Assembly: GCA_964017235.1 (NCBI GenBank)
Contig: OZ024927.1
Location: 46,381,293 to 46,445,292, forward strand
Source: Sabellastarte sp. h YS-2021
Lineage: Eukaryota > Annelida > Polychaeta > Sabellida > Sabellidae
Direction: 5' to 3'
DNA length: 64,000 nt
Part shown: piece after piece, positions 33,612 to 45,242 of the stretch
Numbering within the stretch: the stretch's first letter is position 1
How the letters are laid out: each line of letters opens with the position of its first letter
Position numbers and translations under genes: made by a program
Notes under the pieces: generated by a model
Database searches by the model: none
Told to the model about the DNA's origin: nothing
Seen by the model: only the letters and a program-made list of their open reading frames with translations

Positions 33612-34113
33612 TAGTAGCTAAAAATTATGAAGCTGTAAAATTTATTGATTGGAGAATAGTTATCAATGGAAATGGCACAATTATGTAAAAGTGCATTTCA
33701 TAATCAGTTGCAGCAATCCATTTATCTTTGTCATAAGAGAAAGATATCTCAAATATGGCAGGTGAACACACTTCGGCAGAGCAAGCAGGTCACACCATGA
33801 TGCACACCTACACCCCCTAACAAACGTCCCTACCAAGTGTCAACCTTCTTCACTTTATGGAATCCAAGAAGTAGCCCAGACAAGATTTTAAAACTTATAG
33901 TCACTATGACAAAGTCAAATCAAGGTCACACCATGATGTTGCACACCTACACCCCCTAACCAATGTCCCTACCAAGTATCAACTTCCTACACCTTACAGT
34001 TTCAGAGATATAGGCCAGACAAACTTTTTCCCACCTGCCACCCACCTGCCAATACGGACACCATGGGTGAAACAATACCCCGACAGCCTTTAAGGGCTGT
34101 GGGGTAAAAACCA
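33612..34113 (-). mobile_element. R1b: pearl-like repeat nested in DIRS-C
   Basis: Its body (ATTATGAAGCTGTAAAATTT at 33,626; caaggtcacaccatgatg units; CCCCGACAGCCTTTAAGGGC and GGCTGTGGGGTAAAA at the right) matches R1 copies at 43.6 and 50.9 kb. Relative to R1a it is reversed. The GCATC/GATGC hairpin end is missing, so it is truncated. Removing it brings the RNase H tail next to the recombinase start. Confidence 0.78.
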
Positions 34114-34990
34114 TAGCTGACTTCCTCCTGCATTTGTTCCACGAAAGGAAGTTACAACCAGGTACCATAGATGTCTACAGGTCAGCCATAGCAAACAAAC
34201 TGGAAAAGTGGTCCATTAATGAAAGCTCACACATCCGGATAGTTTCCAGAGACAGACCTAAGGGTCGCAGGGGCATTCCCTCTTGGAACCTTTCCTTGGT
34301 CCTGCACCAACTGACAAAGGCTCCCTTTGAACCCTTAAAGAGGCCTCCTTGAAGCATCTGACCTTCAAGACTGTCTTCCTCTTAGCTCTGGGTTCAGGCA
34401 AACGCAATTGTGAGATCCATGCTTGGCTACATAAGAACATCAGACACCAGACAGACTGGTTAAAGGTGCCTCTCTACCCTTCACCCAGCTTTTTCTCAAA
34501 GAATGAGCTGGCTAAGGAGGGTCCAGAGAGTGTGGCCCCCGTAGCTATTCCAGCCCTGGCCTCCCACTCTGGATAAATCACTTGAGAGTGATAAAGCACT
34601 GTGCCAAGTTAGAGCCCTGCATTGCTATCTGGACAGTACCTTAGACCTTGAGCAGAACAAAGAACTGGTCTTTGCCTCTTTTAAGAAAGGTCTCGACAAA
34701 TATATATCTCCTGCCACTGTTTCTTCATAGATCAAACAAACTGTGATCCTTCAAGCTCTCTGATCAAGAATCCCTGACCCTACATCAGGTTAAAGCCCAT
34801 GATGTTAGGGCCTTTGCTGCTTCTAAGGCCTTCCAGTCAAAAGTCTCCTTAAAACAGTTATTATCAGCCTGTCACTGGAAATCCCACAACACCTTCTCAC
34901 AGTTTTTATTTGAAGGATGTAGCTTGGGCTGATTCAGAGCTCTTTCATCTGGGTCTGGTGGTGGCTGCCCAGCAGATCCACCACTAGCCC
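34114..34990 (+). pseudogene. DIRS-C tyrosine recombinase remnant
   Basis: It opens with HERKLQPGTIDVYRSAIANK, then IPSWNLSLVLHQLTKAPFEP. HLTFKTVFLLALGSGKRNCE follows and carries the catalytic Arg region. After further frame changes come a KGLDKYISPATVSS stretch, AHDVRAFAASKAF (H-x-x-R motif kept) and CHWKSHNTFSQF with the FYLKDV Tyr site in a neighbouring frame. The order and motifs identify the DIRS recombinase; at least four frame breaks or stops are present. Confidence 0.8.
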
Positions 34991-35375
34991 ATACATAAGT
35001 AAGCAGCTTGTCGCCTCACCCAAGGGTCTTTAAGGTGGCAGTGGCCTGCTCCAGACAAAAAAAGCCGCCTCTTCCTTTGGAAGAGGGCCTCACCAGGGAC
35101 TGAACTCATACCACTCCTCCCCCACCTCAGAAGAGGTGGATTAAAAAGTAACTAAAGGTAAGTTGGATTTGGAAACCAGCAACGGACCAATGGGACCAGC
35201 TGATGTCCATCAGAGACTGTTAATGTCTCGTTTGGGTTCACTTTTAAGACCCTAATAAGCTACCCATCTACCAAGCAGAAGTTATTCTAGCTAATTGTCC
35301 ATTGGTTAAAATATATTAACGCAAAGTAAATTAAATTTTTATAAGTTAATACTATACCCAATGGACAAGAGAGGC

Positions 35376-35828
35376 CCTCCCAACCAACCCCGCTATCAGC
35401 TTACTAGGGGTTTTTCTAGGTTTAGGCAACAAAAAAGATGCCATGAAGTCACATTTTCTGGACAGGAATATAGCACTACCTGGCGAATGCAGACTGTATC
35501 CAGTCCTCTAAGTCCTTGCACAGGACGTCTTTTTTCTGACGTTTTGCGGGACTGGTCTGGAATTTGTCTGTTTGATTGAAATATAAGTTGAAAAGTTATT
35601 GACAAATTTTGATGAAATTTCCTGGAAATGTCCACCATGGTACAAGGAATAAATGCTTTAATTTTGGTGGTTATCTGGATTACCATCTGGATCCAGGTAT
35701 TTTTTTAACAGATTTGTTATCACTGCACTCATAAAGCATTCATGGAGGCATTGGACCTCGGCAGAAGTATCCACTCCCCAAGTGCTCTTCTATATTTTAA
35801 GACATTTACAATATCCATAAAAACAAAC
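35376..35828. other. Presumed intron; nothing recognised
   Basis: No element copy or exon-like frame with splice borders was recognised between DIRS-C and the 68-bp host exon. Confidence 0.4.
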
Positions 35829-35896
35829 CTGGCCAGTAAATTTTTCAGCGTCCAAGTATTGGTCTTCTGTGAAGGCTTCTGCATTTTGTGGAAATT
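35829..35896 (-). CDS. Host gene H1, 68-bp exon
   Basis: On the minus strand a T-rich acceptor (tttttttttgtatttttaaag) opens two bases plus 22 codons, ending GGCCAG|GTTTGT. The peptide FPQNAEAFTEDQYLDAEKF-TGQ is acidic. Entry needs one base from the previous exon, supplied by the CCAG|GTAACC donor at 41,580, giving Glu. Exit is phase 0, as the 25,042-25,245 exon requires. The donor is weaker than the others. Confidence 0.5.
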
Positions 35897-36660
35897 CTTT
35901 AAAAATACAAAAAAAAAATAATAATAATATATACAAGTCAAAGTGTGGTGGACACAAGGCAAAATCACTGACACAAATGAGAAAAAACATGTCAGATTTC
36001 ATCATATCAAACAGACACACAAGTGAAGACTTGAGTTATTACAAGCCAAATATTGTAAGAGGCTTGTTTTCACTGAATTATAAATGTTTCTCTTACACAG
36101 TAAATAAACAACCAGAATATGTATCATTTGTCTCTTATATTTTATAATAAACCTACTGCATAGAATACATTTAAAATTTGGGGGAGGGAAATAAAAGTAA
36201 CTTTGAAAAAGATACTAATAAATACAAGCACACAATGTGGAAAACTAAATTGGCCATAATTAAAATTGAATAACACACTGTTTTGGCAGAATTTACCATA
36301 TTCAGTTACATTTATTTATTAAGATCTGGTTTATGCATTAATGAAGAGAAATTACCATACATGTAAGATTTGGCAACATTTAATAACACAACAGATATAA
36401 AAATTATGAAATATATATATTATTATACATGAAAAAAATGTCTTCTTGATTGTGGAAAACTGACTTATTTAAATAAAAGAAAATTCAAATCTCTGAAATG
36501 CAAATTCAAGAAAAATACAAAAAAGAAAGTTGCAGGCTGTGTCATTTCTTAAATATAAAAGGTAAAGACTGATATTCATGCTACATTAGAAGAATTTCAT
36601 CCCAAACTGTGATATATGCACTTCCTTTAAAGACTATGCAAAGGGTGAAATTTTTAGCAA
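35897..36660. other. Presumed intron; nothing recognised
   Basis: AT-rich, with an AATAATAATATAT low-complexity run near 35,925. No repeat copy or exon was recognised. Confidence 0.4.
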
Positions 36661-36664
36661 TGAG

Positions 36665-37030
36665 GAAATATGTATAGGTTAATGGCCAAGTTAGTGTCCA
36701 ATATTGGAAAATAATGGACTGTTTACGAGGTCCCAAAGGGCCCGAGTCAACAGTCTATTATTTTCCAACATTGGAAACTTACGAGGTTATTAACGTATTT
36801 AAATTACACCTCTTCCTTAATTTATAATTTTTAAGATGTTGTTTAACATTTCATTTCTGTATTCCTGGTGTGTATTTTTTCGTTTTTAGTTGAAATAAAT
36901 GTAAAAGGGTTTCTTTGAAAATGTGCTGAAAAGACTTCTATATATGGTCAAAATCAGAAAGTGACCAATAGTGAAAGATATTGGACACTTTTAATAAAAA
37001 AAAACCTCTCAGGTGTAATTTAACACTTTT
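36665..37030. mobile_element. R5 repeat with a near-perfect ~55-bp palindrome
   Basis: The segment 36,677-36,798 folds on itself: GTCCAATATTGGAAAATAAT on the left mirrors ATTATTTTCCAACATTGGAA on the right, around TCCCAAAGGGCCCGAGTC. The following part ('agtgaaagatattggacactttt', 36,973) matches, inverted, the region 54,000-54,280. It is a MITE-like family with copies in two introns of the host gene. Noncoding. Confidence 0.6.
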
Positions 37031-38204
37031 TAAGTGATAGAAATTTATTCTGGTGCATAGACTTTCAACATCACTTTGAACTTACACATTGTATAAGTCA
37101 TAATTTATATCCCAATCCAATTTTCACCTGGCATTTCACACAGCAGCTTGCTGGCAAATCACAATGTGTATATCACAATTCAGATCTATGTCAACACACC
37201 GGGTGGGTTATTTGTGTGTCACAATTTGCTGGCCCAGTGGTTCAAGCAATGCGTACTAGTGGCCAAGATTCTGTTCACTAACAAATAACTTATGTATCAG
37301 TATTAACAAAATACTGGTAATACAAAGAAAAATTGGATTGAAAAAAAACTACAACTTAGTTTTCATTTTGAACATATTGAATGGATTCTGATTATGAATG
37401 CATTCCTTTTAGAATAATTGAAACTCAACCCTACTCCTTGACTTTAGTTTTCAGAATCACTGAGATCCACAGTGTATTATGAAAGGTTTCAAAAGCAAAA
37501 GAATATTGCAAAGAAATTAAATTTGTTCATAGAATATTGAAAAGAAATGTAAAGATCAAGAAGAAAGTTTGTAGTAAGAGTGGATATTCTAGTTATATAA
37601 TTTACCCAGAGACATAAATTCATTTTCCAGACAATATCTTTCTTCATAACAATGTTATGTTATTCATGTAATACCTTTCAGCTGATAATATTTTAAGGAA
37701 ACCAAAACTAGATTGACAAATTTTGAAATAATATGTGTTTGACTACAAATGTCTATCTATGCAAGAAGTGAGTTTTGGGCCAGAAAATATATGACAGACA
37801 GATATATAAATGCTTGCCATGGAAAATGGTAGATATTTAATTGAAAGGAAAACTAAAGCCTAATTGAGCAAAATTGTTCAGATGTGACCATAGTTCTTGC
37901 TATAAAGCAAGTTCTAATATATAATATGAGTAACTTCTTCCTTTTATAAACTGGTACCTTATATCCTCTGAGGCACAGAGAAATAAATACATTTTATAAC
38001 GAATGATTATATGCAATGTTTAACATTGTCTCAGTTATGACAAAAAATCACCTTCAATGTATGTGTATGTAGAACTTGAAAAGTGAGTTGGGGACACTGA
38101 CCTGATTGATTTGGGTGTGACACCACTTTCAACACATTGTGAAGGTCAGGTCATGATGAGTAGCTGAGAGGATGGAGGAAGACCTTGCTGATAGTTTAAT
38201 TAGG
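37031..38204. other. Presumed intron; nothing recognised
   Basis: No exon, array or inverted-repeat element was recognised in this AT-rich segment. Confidence 0.4.
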
Positions 38205-38214
38205 ATTCTACACT

Positions 38215-38480
38215 AAAAATCATTTGGTACTGGTAAGTGACTACTTACTTTCTCACTTCAGGTCAGCACAGAATCAAACCCTGAAACTCAGCTGTGAGAG
38301 GTTAAGTGTATTACCAAATAAATGGCACTTTGCTGATCCCCCATCTCCAGAGGGGGACACTGGAAGGATTATAGTCAGAAAACTCTGTTATAGTTTCCCA
38401 GCTACCACTTACTCATCCTCTGTGCGAATGGAATACACTTTTACAAATGCAACTCTTCATTTTACTGAGTCTTGATCGGC
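38215..38480 (-). mobile_element. Old tRNA-derived SINE (possible)
   Basis: The minus strand reads TTTGGTAATACACTTAACCTC (A-box-like) and, about 20 bp on, CAGGGTTTGATTCTGTG (B-box-like, compare GGTTCGANTCC). A trailer common in such SINEs follows (CTGAAGTGAGAAAGTAAGTA). No target duplication or A-rich tail is evident. The alternative reading as a plus-strand exon after ttctcacttcag is less convincing because its reading frame has no supporting neighbour. Confidence 0.4.
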
Positions 38481-38879
38481 TCCTTTGTATAGCCAAAACA
38501 CATTTATTCCTGAAACAAAATATGAGGCCACAGATCTGAAGTTATTTTATATGACATTTGTTGGCTTGGTATTCGAAATATTGTAAAAACTAAAAATATA
38601 CCAATTTCTTAAAACAGAACACAGAGTGTTTAGATCTAAGAATATCAGTACTGGAAAGCTTGTGATACATTTAGACATCATAAATAACACACCTTCTGTA
38701 CACAAATAATGATATAAATCAAAATATTAAGGGTAAACTAGTAAAAAGATTTTTACTAAGGCAAAAATGAGCATCCCACAGCAGAAAGTGAATAATGGTA
38801 ATAAAACGGTAAAGACAAAGGCTTGTACAACACATGATATGGGGTTCTCAGTAGAGATACATAACTAAAAATCATAGTC

Positions 38880-39680
38880 ATGAAGAATAATTCAGCTTAG
38901 ATGGTATATTTGAAATTAAAGGCCTTGGTTTACCTCCCAATATATTCCAAAGCTCTAATGTCAATAATGAAAGAGATATAAAGCTATAAGATGCCTGTTC
39001 CACTTCTGCAATATATCTTAAACCTTGTACCCAATCCCCATTGGAACAGTAGAACGGGCCCCTAAGTGAAAATCTAACTCTTTAAGGGTCATAAAAATGA
39101 CTTTGAAAGGCAGGAAGGTGACAAAAAGTCATATCATTAGGTTTGAATAGTTCTGAAGAATAATTCAAGTTTTATAGGATTTCAGGCAATACTTTTGAAG
39201 ATACACAGCCAAAAAATTCAATTTTATGACCCCAGTTTGACCTTGATGGGGGTCAGGGGGCAAATTTGATGGGCACTGGATTTCCAGGCCTTTTCTTTCA
39301 TTATCTCCTGATAAATTCCAATGCTCTAATTAAAGAGATATTAAGCAATAAGTGAAAATCTGACACATTAAGGATCGTAAGGATTTTGGAATGCCAGGCT
39401 ATGTAAGCAGACAAGAAGGGGGCAAAAACCCACACCCCTAGGTTTGAATAGTCCCGAAGAAGAAGATAACTAAATTTCATCAGATTTCATAGGAATATGT
39501 TTCAAAATACAAGAAATTCAAACTTTATAACCCCATTTTGACCTGGAGGGGGGGGGGGCCTTGGGGGAAAATTTTATGTGATTTTTGGAATCCCGGGCTG
39601 TGGTTTCCTATTCCCTCCCAATACATGTCAGAGCTCTAAATCAAAAAAAGAGATATCTGACATTTTATGAGTCTCTTCTG
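38880..39680. repeat. ~310-370-bp tandem repeat, about 2.3 diverged units
   Basis: The landmark 'attccaaagctctaat' at 38,945 recurs as 'attccaatgctctaatt' (39,313) and 'atgtcagagctctaaat' (39,625). Between them 'gtgaaaatctgacacattaagg', 'aggtttgaatagt' and 'ttttgacctggaggggg' recur in the same order. Noncoding; function unknown. Confidence 0.65.
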
Positions 39681-40740
39681 CCTGTATAATGCATACCAAA
39701 GAAAACACACCTGATTTAGCTGATTTTAAGGTAACCTCAACATGAGGATCTAATTTTTGAAGCTATACAGCCAATTTCCAAGCTTCAGTAACATATTGAA
39801 CCTGGGTAATGTCCTCAATGTGAGATGAAATACACAATAGGTGCCCAAAAGGGTCAATTTCAGCATGTTTTTTCACTAATCGATAATCAATCAGCTCTCA
39901 ATCAGTCAATTATGAAATTCAACTGGCACTCAGATTTTGATGTCAGTTTCTGAGAAAATCTTGTGAAAAAAAGGACAAGAAAAAAAGTTGTTTTTGATCA
40001 TCACAGTGACCTTGGTAAAGGTCAAAGTCAAGTTTATACCTGTCAAAAAATTTTCCCAATTCATATAGATTACAACTGCCAATGTCTGAAAACAGGGGGT
40101 GAAACTGATAAGCACCCCCTTTTCAAGGTACACTTAATTATTAATAATCTATTTTCTTGTGTAAAAATAATACAAAATATGATTGGGAAATATCCACAAG
40201 AATATTATTGTAATAAAAGAAATGAATTATTTGTTAAAAGCTTTTATATTTCACTATTAGAGATTAGCTGACCTTATTATTTGATGTATATTATGTGTCC
40301 AAAATAACACTCTTCTGAAGTGCTATTTTTCATGATTTAAGATAAAAATGCAGGTTTTAAATTTTCAATATAGCATGTTTGAGTTGATTCTCTTTGCCCA
40401 AAGCAATGCAAAAGTTATTTCAGTCTGTTTTTTTTTTGAAACCGATTATTAAAAATAATGAATATACACTATGATGTATGCCAATAAATTATCTTTCACA
40501 AAAATATACTCAGTTTATAAAGTTTGAGTTTGAAGAAGAATTTCTAGAGAAGTGTCATTAATTTTTACAACAGTAGAAGTAAATATTAAATTCTACCAGT
40601 ATACATCTACAGTGTGACTAAACTACAGTAAGTTAGAGTATTATCCATGAAATTTACCAGCCTGTTAAAATCGCCCTTCAATTTTCTTGACTTGTGTAAA
40701 ATTCAGACATTCATAATTTTTTGTGACTACATTAGAGTTC
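39681..40740. other. Presumed intron; nothing recognised
   Basis: A 'gaccttggtaaaggtcaaag' stretch at 40,009 resembles the R1 tandem unit weakly. No exon or complete element was recognised. Confidence 0.4.
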
Positions 40741-41296
40741 AGGGGCTGTATGCTTCAGTACTACTTAAGACTTTTCCTAACTTGGATTCTAAGTTTTTCT
40801 CAAGCTTTTTACTAACTTAGATTAAAATGGTATTCATCAATATTCCTAACTCTAAGGTCACCTTTGACCTCTACTTAGATTTCAAGTTATCTGCAGAGGT
40901 ACCTTAGATGATCTTTTTAAAGTATGCAATTATTGCAGGGAACCTTGTATTTTATGGATGTTAAACTGTGGCACAATATTAAAAACAGCATTTTCCCTCC
41001 AGAACATGAGCTTTTCACCATTTTTAACGTAGCAGATGATTCAGTAAAAAACAAAGGATACCTTACGTAAGAATTGTTGTGGAATAAGACTCTTCCTAAG
41101 TTAGATATACTGGTTTCCAAGTTTACAGTTACAATACAAAATATATGGAGTTTTCCTAACTTAAAATCTAAGTAATACTTAACAAAGTAGATGTTGATGA
41201 ACACGAAATCTAAGTACTACTTAGGTAAGTAGCAAACCATTCCTGACTTGGATCTAAGGTGACCTTTGCAAAGTATTGTTGAAGAATACGACCCCT
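40741..41296. mobile_element. MITE with AGGGGYYGTATKCTTCA inverted ends
   Basis: The left end AGGGGCTGTATGCTTCAG (40,741) and the right end GAAGAATACGACCCCT (to 41,296) are inverted. The subterminal sequence is rich in alternating CTTAGAT/ATCTAAG blocks. The ends resemble Harbinger-type MITEs. No clear target duplication is visible (left TTC, right GAT). Noncoding; the open frame inside (40,917-41,204) is chance. Confidence 0.62.
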
Positions 41297-41406
41297 GATC
41301 TCCCCTGATGCAAAATTGGCACAAATTTGGATTATTTTGTCTTACTTTTTAATGGTGCCCTCCAGTGGTGGTTTTCACATAGTTTGGTAAATTTCACATT
41401 CTTACT

Positions 41407-41689
41407 CTATACTTCATTAAAGGTTGTACAATATAGATGGGGGAAGTACACACCACGACATTGACTACCTATCCGCTTAACACACACATCAGCTGCTACA
41501 TCCAACTTGATAAGGCTTATGCTACCAGGTTCCAGGGAACCAATAGCATCGCCCAGCATCTCCTCAAATGGAGGGTTACCTGGACGGCGGGTGGAAATTC
41601 TAAGGGGAGGCAAGGTGCTCCTAGTAGTGGGTCTGGGAGTGGTCCGAGGTCGTGTGATTGGGGGCCGAGTGGGCGGGTTTCCGCCCAAG
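41407..41689 (-). CDS. Host gene H1, linker exon with two possible 3' ends
   Basis: On the minus strand the acceptor tctttgtacatatgcag opens one base plus codons reading LGGNPPTRPPITRPRTTPRP then a Thr/Arg/Pro-rich run, a mucin- or linker-like segment. A consensus donor CCAG|GTAACC at 41,580 would end a 110-bp exon in the phase needed by the exon at 35,829. Read on, the frame stays open another 57 codons. It holds a second Cys module (AADVCVKRIGSQC, then YFPHLYCTTFNEV) and stops at TAG (41,407), four bases before another donor, A|GTAAGA. Either the module is an alternative terminal exon or the open read-through is partly intronic. Entry phase fits 45,243-45,381. Confidence 0.6.
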
Positions 41690-41840
41690 CTGCATATGTA
41701 CAAAGAAGAGGAATCATCAAAGAAGGAAAAAACAAGAGAAGATAATTAGCCAAATCAGCCCACTTTATCATAGGATCAAAAATATAACATTCTTTGTATT
41801 TGTGTTGTTATATTCTCTTTTCAGTTGGAGTATACATCTG

Positions 41841-42408
41841 AGGTTGGTTTCACAAAGGGTCTTAGACTTAGTTAAGTTTTTGGCTAAGTCAGGGACTTAA
41901 ATTTAAGACTTTTGGTCTTAGCTGGGATGTAAATGGATTTCATAAAGGGTGACTTAGCTAAGTCCAAGCTTATTAAATAACCACCGCGATATTCTGTGTC
42001 ATGTGACCTTTTATTTCTTTCCAAAATTCACTTTTGGTGACATATATCCTTGGTTTGACATATTTTCTCTTTGGAAAAATGCTGTTTTAAAATAAAAAAC
42101 CTTGTTTCTGCAGAAAAACTTCCAAAATACTACTTTAAAGAGGTGTTCTATATATTTATACATTATTTCCAGCCATTTCAAATTTTGAAGTGGAGAAAAT
42201 ATTATGGTGGCCCTATTTAAGTCTTTGTTTACAATAGTTAAGTCCACTTCCAGGTGGGTTTAACTTTGAGCCCAAGACTTAACTAAACTTACCATTGTCT
42301 GCTTTGTGAAACCTTTTAAGGCTACGATCACACACTTATCTTGCATTAAAGACTAAGGTCTTAACTTTAAATCTAGTCCAGGCTGAGTCCTTTTGTGTAA
42401 CTGGCCCC
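41841..42408. mobile_element. Harbinger-like MITE (GGTTGGTTTCACAAAGGG ends)
   Basis: The left end GAGGTTGGTTTCACAAAGGG (41,841) and the complement of the right end AGGGGCCAGTTACACAAAAG (to 42,408) match at 15-16 of about 20 bases. The subterminal region repeats cttag/ctaag motifs. It is the same type as the elements at 18.97 and 48.3 kb by their GTTTCA-CAAAG ends. Noncoding. Confidence 0.6.
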
Positions 42409-43022
42409 TGGGATTAGTTTCAAACAGGTGTTTTATATATTCTTAGCTTTAAAACACAACTTAGCTTTAAAAAACAACTGTTACAATTTTTATCTATGTT
42501 TGTAAAGATTTTCTTTATCCTAAAGATTTTTTCTTTGTTTTTTTCATATTTTAGATAAGTCAAGCTGTAAAGATTCATTAATTAAAATAAATCACTGAAG
42601 AAAAAAAGTTTAATTCTTTGTTTAAAATTAATTTCAAGCTTCCGAATAGCTCTTTAATTAAACCTTAATACAAATAAACAATTTTTAAAAAAAAGAATAA
42701 TTGTTTATGTTAAGATGAAACAAGATAAGCATTCTTTGTGAATATAGTCAAATTTCTGAAAGGACTTTTTACTGGAAGATATCCCTTGAGATTTTAAATT
42801 ATTTATATTGAATATAGTAAAATAAACAGGGCTTTTCTCCCACCAATTATAACAACAATTAGAAAAGTTTTGAAAAAAAAAAGAAAATTTCATGTAAAAT
42901 TTTGATGGCAGTCATAACCCAACACTAATCATAACCAAACAACACTAGGACGTAGCAGGTCAACATCCAGTCCTCCATGCTGTTTATCGTAAAATATAAA
43001 CTAAGAGTTTGGAGGGTGTTGC
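42409..43022. other. Presumed intron; nothing recognised
   Basis: Very AT-rich. No exon or repeat copy was recognised. Confidence 0.4.
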
Positions 43023-43533
43023 TAATGCCCCTTTCACACTACAAAGGGTTAAAAGTTTTACTCAGTGGTGGAATTGTTTCCCAAGATGCCTCATATCTTT
43101 CAAGATTTTGAGTATCCATAAGGTATGACTTGCATGGCCACTGATTTGACACAGTGTGTAACCGTCTGTGACAGCAGGATGACAATAGTACAAATATCTA
43201 TCACCGAGAGACACTCGTCTTACATAGCCATCGGAAAAACACCTGATACTGAAACAAGTTACAACCTTTTATAAACCATGGAAAAAAGCCTTATGTTACT
43301 GTATGAAAAATATATCTGTGGAAAGTCACTGAAATGGAATGACAGAGACTGACAGACATGGGTATAGGGACAGTGGTAGGGCTAACACGGGACAGTGGCT
43401 GGCAGTCACTGACGTTGTGGCCATTGTCTCACAAGTTCGCACACAGATGTCAAGCGGTAGTTGAAAGACAGGGACATTTTGTACAACACCTACTACTGTG
43501 GGGTGTACCGTCTGTAGTGTGAAAGGGGTATTA
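43023..43533. mobile_element. MITE with ATRCCCCTTTCACACTAC inverted ends, TA target
   Basis: The left end ATGCCCCTTTCACACTAC (from about 43,025) and the complement of the right end ATACCCCTTTCACACTAC (to about 43,531) differ at one base. A TA dinucleotide flanks both sides, which suggests a mariner-like or other TA-targeting transposase. About 500 bp, noncoding. Confidence 0.68.
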
Positions 43534-43593
43534 GGTAAATATAAAATGTGGTGCGACAGTAATTAGGTAGACTTTAAGGCACCACCTAACAAA

Positions 43594-44577
43594 ATAGCAT
43601 CAGAGATGCCCGTACCCCACAGCCTAGGGAAATATTTTTAACACCATGAGATATAGAAGTACTGTATCAGTACAAAATTCAGGATACCTTCAGAGCACTG
43701 TCAGTTATATAATGGTCCAAACAATGTTTAAATAGAGAAAATAATGTCTAAGAGAAAGATAATGCATGTAAAGATGAAGTATTAAAACAAGACAATTCAA
43801 TAACAAGATGACAGCATTAATCAGTAAACTTAAACATTACGACACTCTTTATCTACATCTGGCATGGCCGAATTATGGTTTGGATGTTTTGAATATTACC
43901 ATGCATACAGTAGTAGTAATACATTCAATGGATGCTTATGTGTGGTGTTGGAGCAAAATCTGTGGCTCACTTGATGAAATTCCATCTGTTACAATGGGAA
44001 GTTGTAAAAGTAATATTCTTAATGAATTCTAATATGACTTTAACAGCGCTTAATCGGCATCAAAAGACAGACCCAAAGGTGCAACAATATTTTAAAGGTC
44101 AAGGTCACTACGACAAGGTCAAAGGTCAAATCAAGGTCAGACCTACACCCCCTAACCAATGTCCCTAGTAAGTATCAACTTACTACACCTCACGGTGTAT
44201 ATAGCCTGGACAAGATTTTATAGGTCAAGGTCACTATGGCAAGGTCAAAGGTCAAATCAAGGTCGAACCATGACATTGCACACCTACACCCCCTAACCAA
44301 TGTCCCTACCAAGTATCAACTTCCTACACCTTACAGTTTCTGAAATATAGCCCGGACAAGATTTTATAGGTCAAGGTCGGTACAGTAAGGTCAAAGGTCA
44401 AATCAAGGTCAGACCATGACATTGCACACCTACACATCCTAACCAATGTATCAACTTCCTACACCTTACGGTTTGTGAGATACAGCCTGGACAAACTTTT
44501 TCCTGCCGCCCGCCCATCCGGACACCATAGGTGAAAACAATACCCCGACAGCCCTGAAGGGCTGTGGGGTAAAAAGT
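43594..44577 (-). mobile_element. R1c: pearl-like repeat, full-length copy
   Basis: Inverted relative to R1a. It begins with the hairpin GCATCAGAGATGC and GTACCCCACAGCC. About three tandem units follow ('ggtcaaggtcactatggcaa', 'ccctaaccaatgtccctacc', 'acttcctacacctta'). It ends with CCGACAGCCCTGAAGGGCTG and TGGGGTAAAAA. Boundaries and internal order mirror R1a over almost the whole length, confirming a single family about 0.95 kb long. No protein is encoded. Confidence 0.78.
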
Positions 44578-45242
44578 AGTTCCTTGACATACAACAGTAA
44601 CACCTAGTGAATGGAATATGCAACTGAAAACAGGTTCAACGTGTCCACTGACCCTTAATGGTTCAAGAGTACTGAGCAAATTTTATAAATTTAATATTCA
44701 TCGCATGTTCCTGTAGAAGCTGAAGTATGACAAAACATCCATTGTTTTCAAATGACATTGTTAAGTGAATATATGCATGCAATAAAAGAAGACATTATAG
44801 CATGCAGCTTTATACTAGAGTTATTTGTCTATTCCTTAGATACTTATCATTTGAACTCTACATTCTCATAATTTACTATTATATTTCTATGCAATGCCAC
44901 ACAAACATGTTATCATTCTTGGGCACTTACCAAAGTGATCAACTTTGCCCTCATACAAACTTTCTGGTAGATTTAGCATATCATGAACACCTTTGTTTTG
45001 CAAAAATATTGTTCTTGAGGGATTTGATTGATTGTATGTTTATACATTTTCCGCTGAAATATGTTGCAACTTGCAGCCTTTTAAAACTTATCATCACTGT
45101 CCTCAAATGATCAAGAGCACACAATGGTGGCAGACTATTTTCAGCCTAAGTTTCTATCAATATCAGATTTATCATTATTTTAGGTCTTAAAATTTTAAGC
45201 TAGCATACTAGTGATATTGATATAACTGAATACATATCTTAC
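44578..45242. other. Presumed intron; nothing recognised
   Basis: An open plus-strand frame at 44,802-45,110 has no motif and is dominated by AT-rich codons. I see no support for a gene. Confidence 0.4.

Larger units (their letters stand above)
30641..35375 (+). mobile_element. DIRS-C: decayed DIRS retrotransposon of a second family
   Basis: The plus-strand order is gag, a Cys-rich segment, RT, RNase H and tyrosine recombinase. Blocks are clearly DIRS-type but distant from A and B, and closest to DIRS-D. It starts abruptly at about 30,641, head to head with DIRS-B, without a visible left terminal repeat. A pearl-like R1 copy (33,612-34,113) interrupts it between RNase H and recombinase, and an RT segment is deleted near 32,645. 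The right end is unclear; an inverted pair TTGTCCATTGG (35,297) and CCAATGGACAA (35,358) may belong to its terminal or internal complementary region. Confidence 0.82.

Noticed and set aside
38224..38475. Plus-strand exon after ttctcacttcag
   Set aside because: The minus strand reads as tRNA-SINE A and B boxes, and the plus frame has no neighbour; the exon reading was dropped in favour of a possible SINE.
40917..41204. 95-codon minus-strand open frame
   Set aside because: Lies wholly inside a MITE.
41437..41771. Other open frames over the linker exon on both strands
   Set aside because: The minus-strand frame with the Thr/Pro/Arg linker is the only one that fits the acceptor phase and neighbouring exons.
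44802..45110. 102-codon plus-strand open frame
   Set aside because: AT-rich codon content, many Leu/Ile/Tyr, no motif, no splice partner; expected by chance in this composition.
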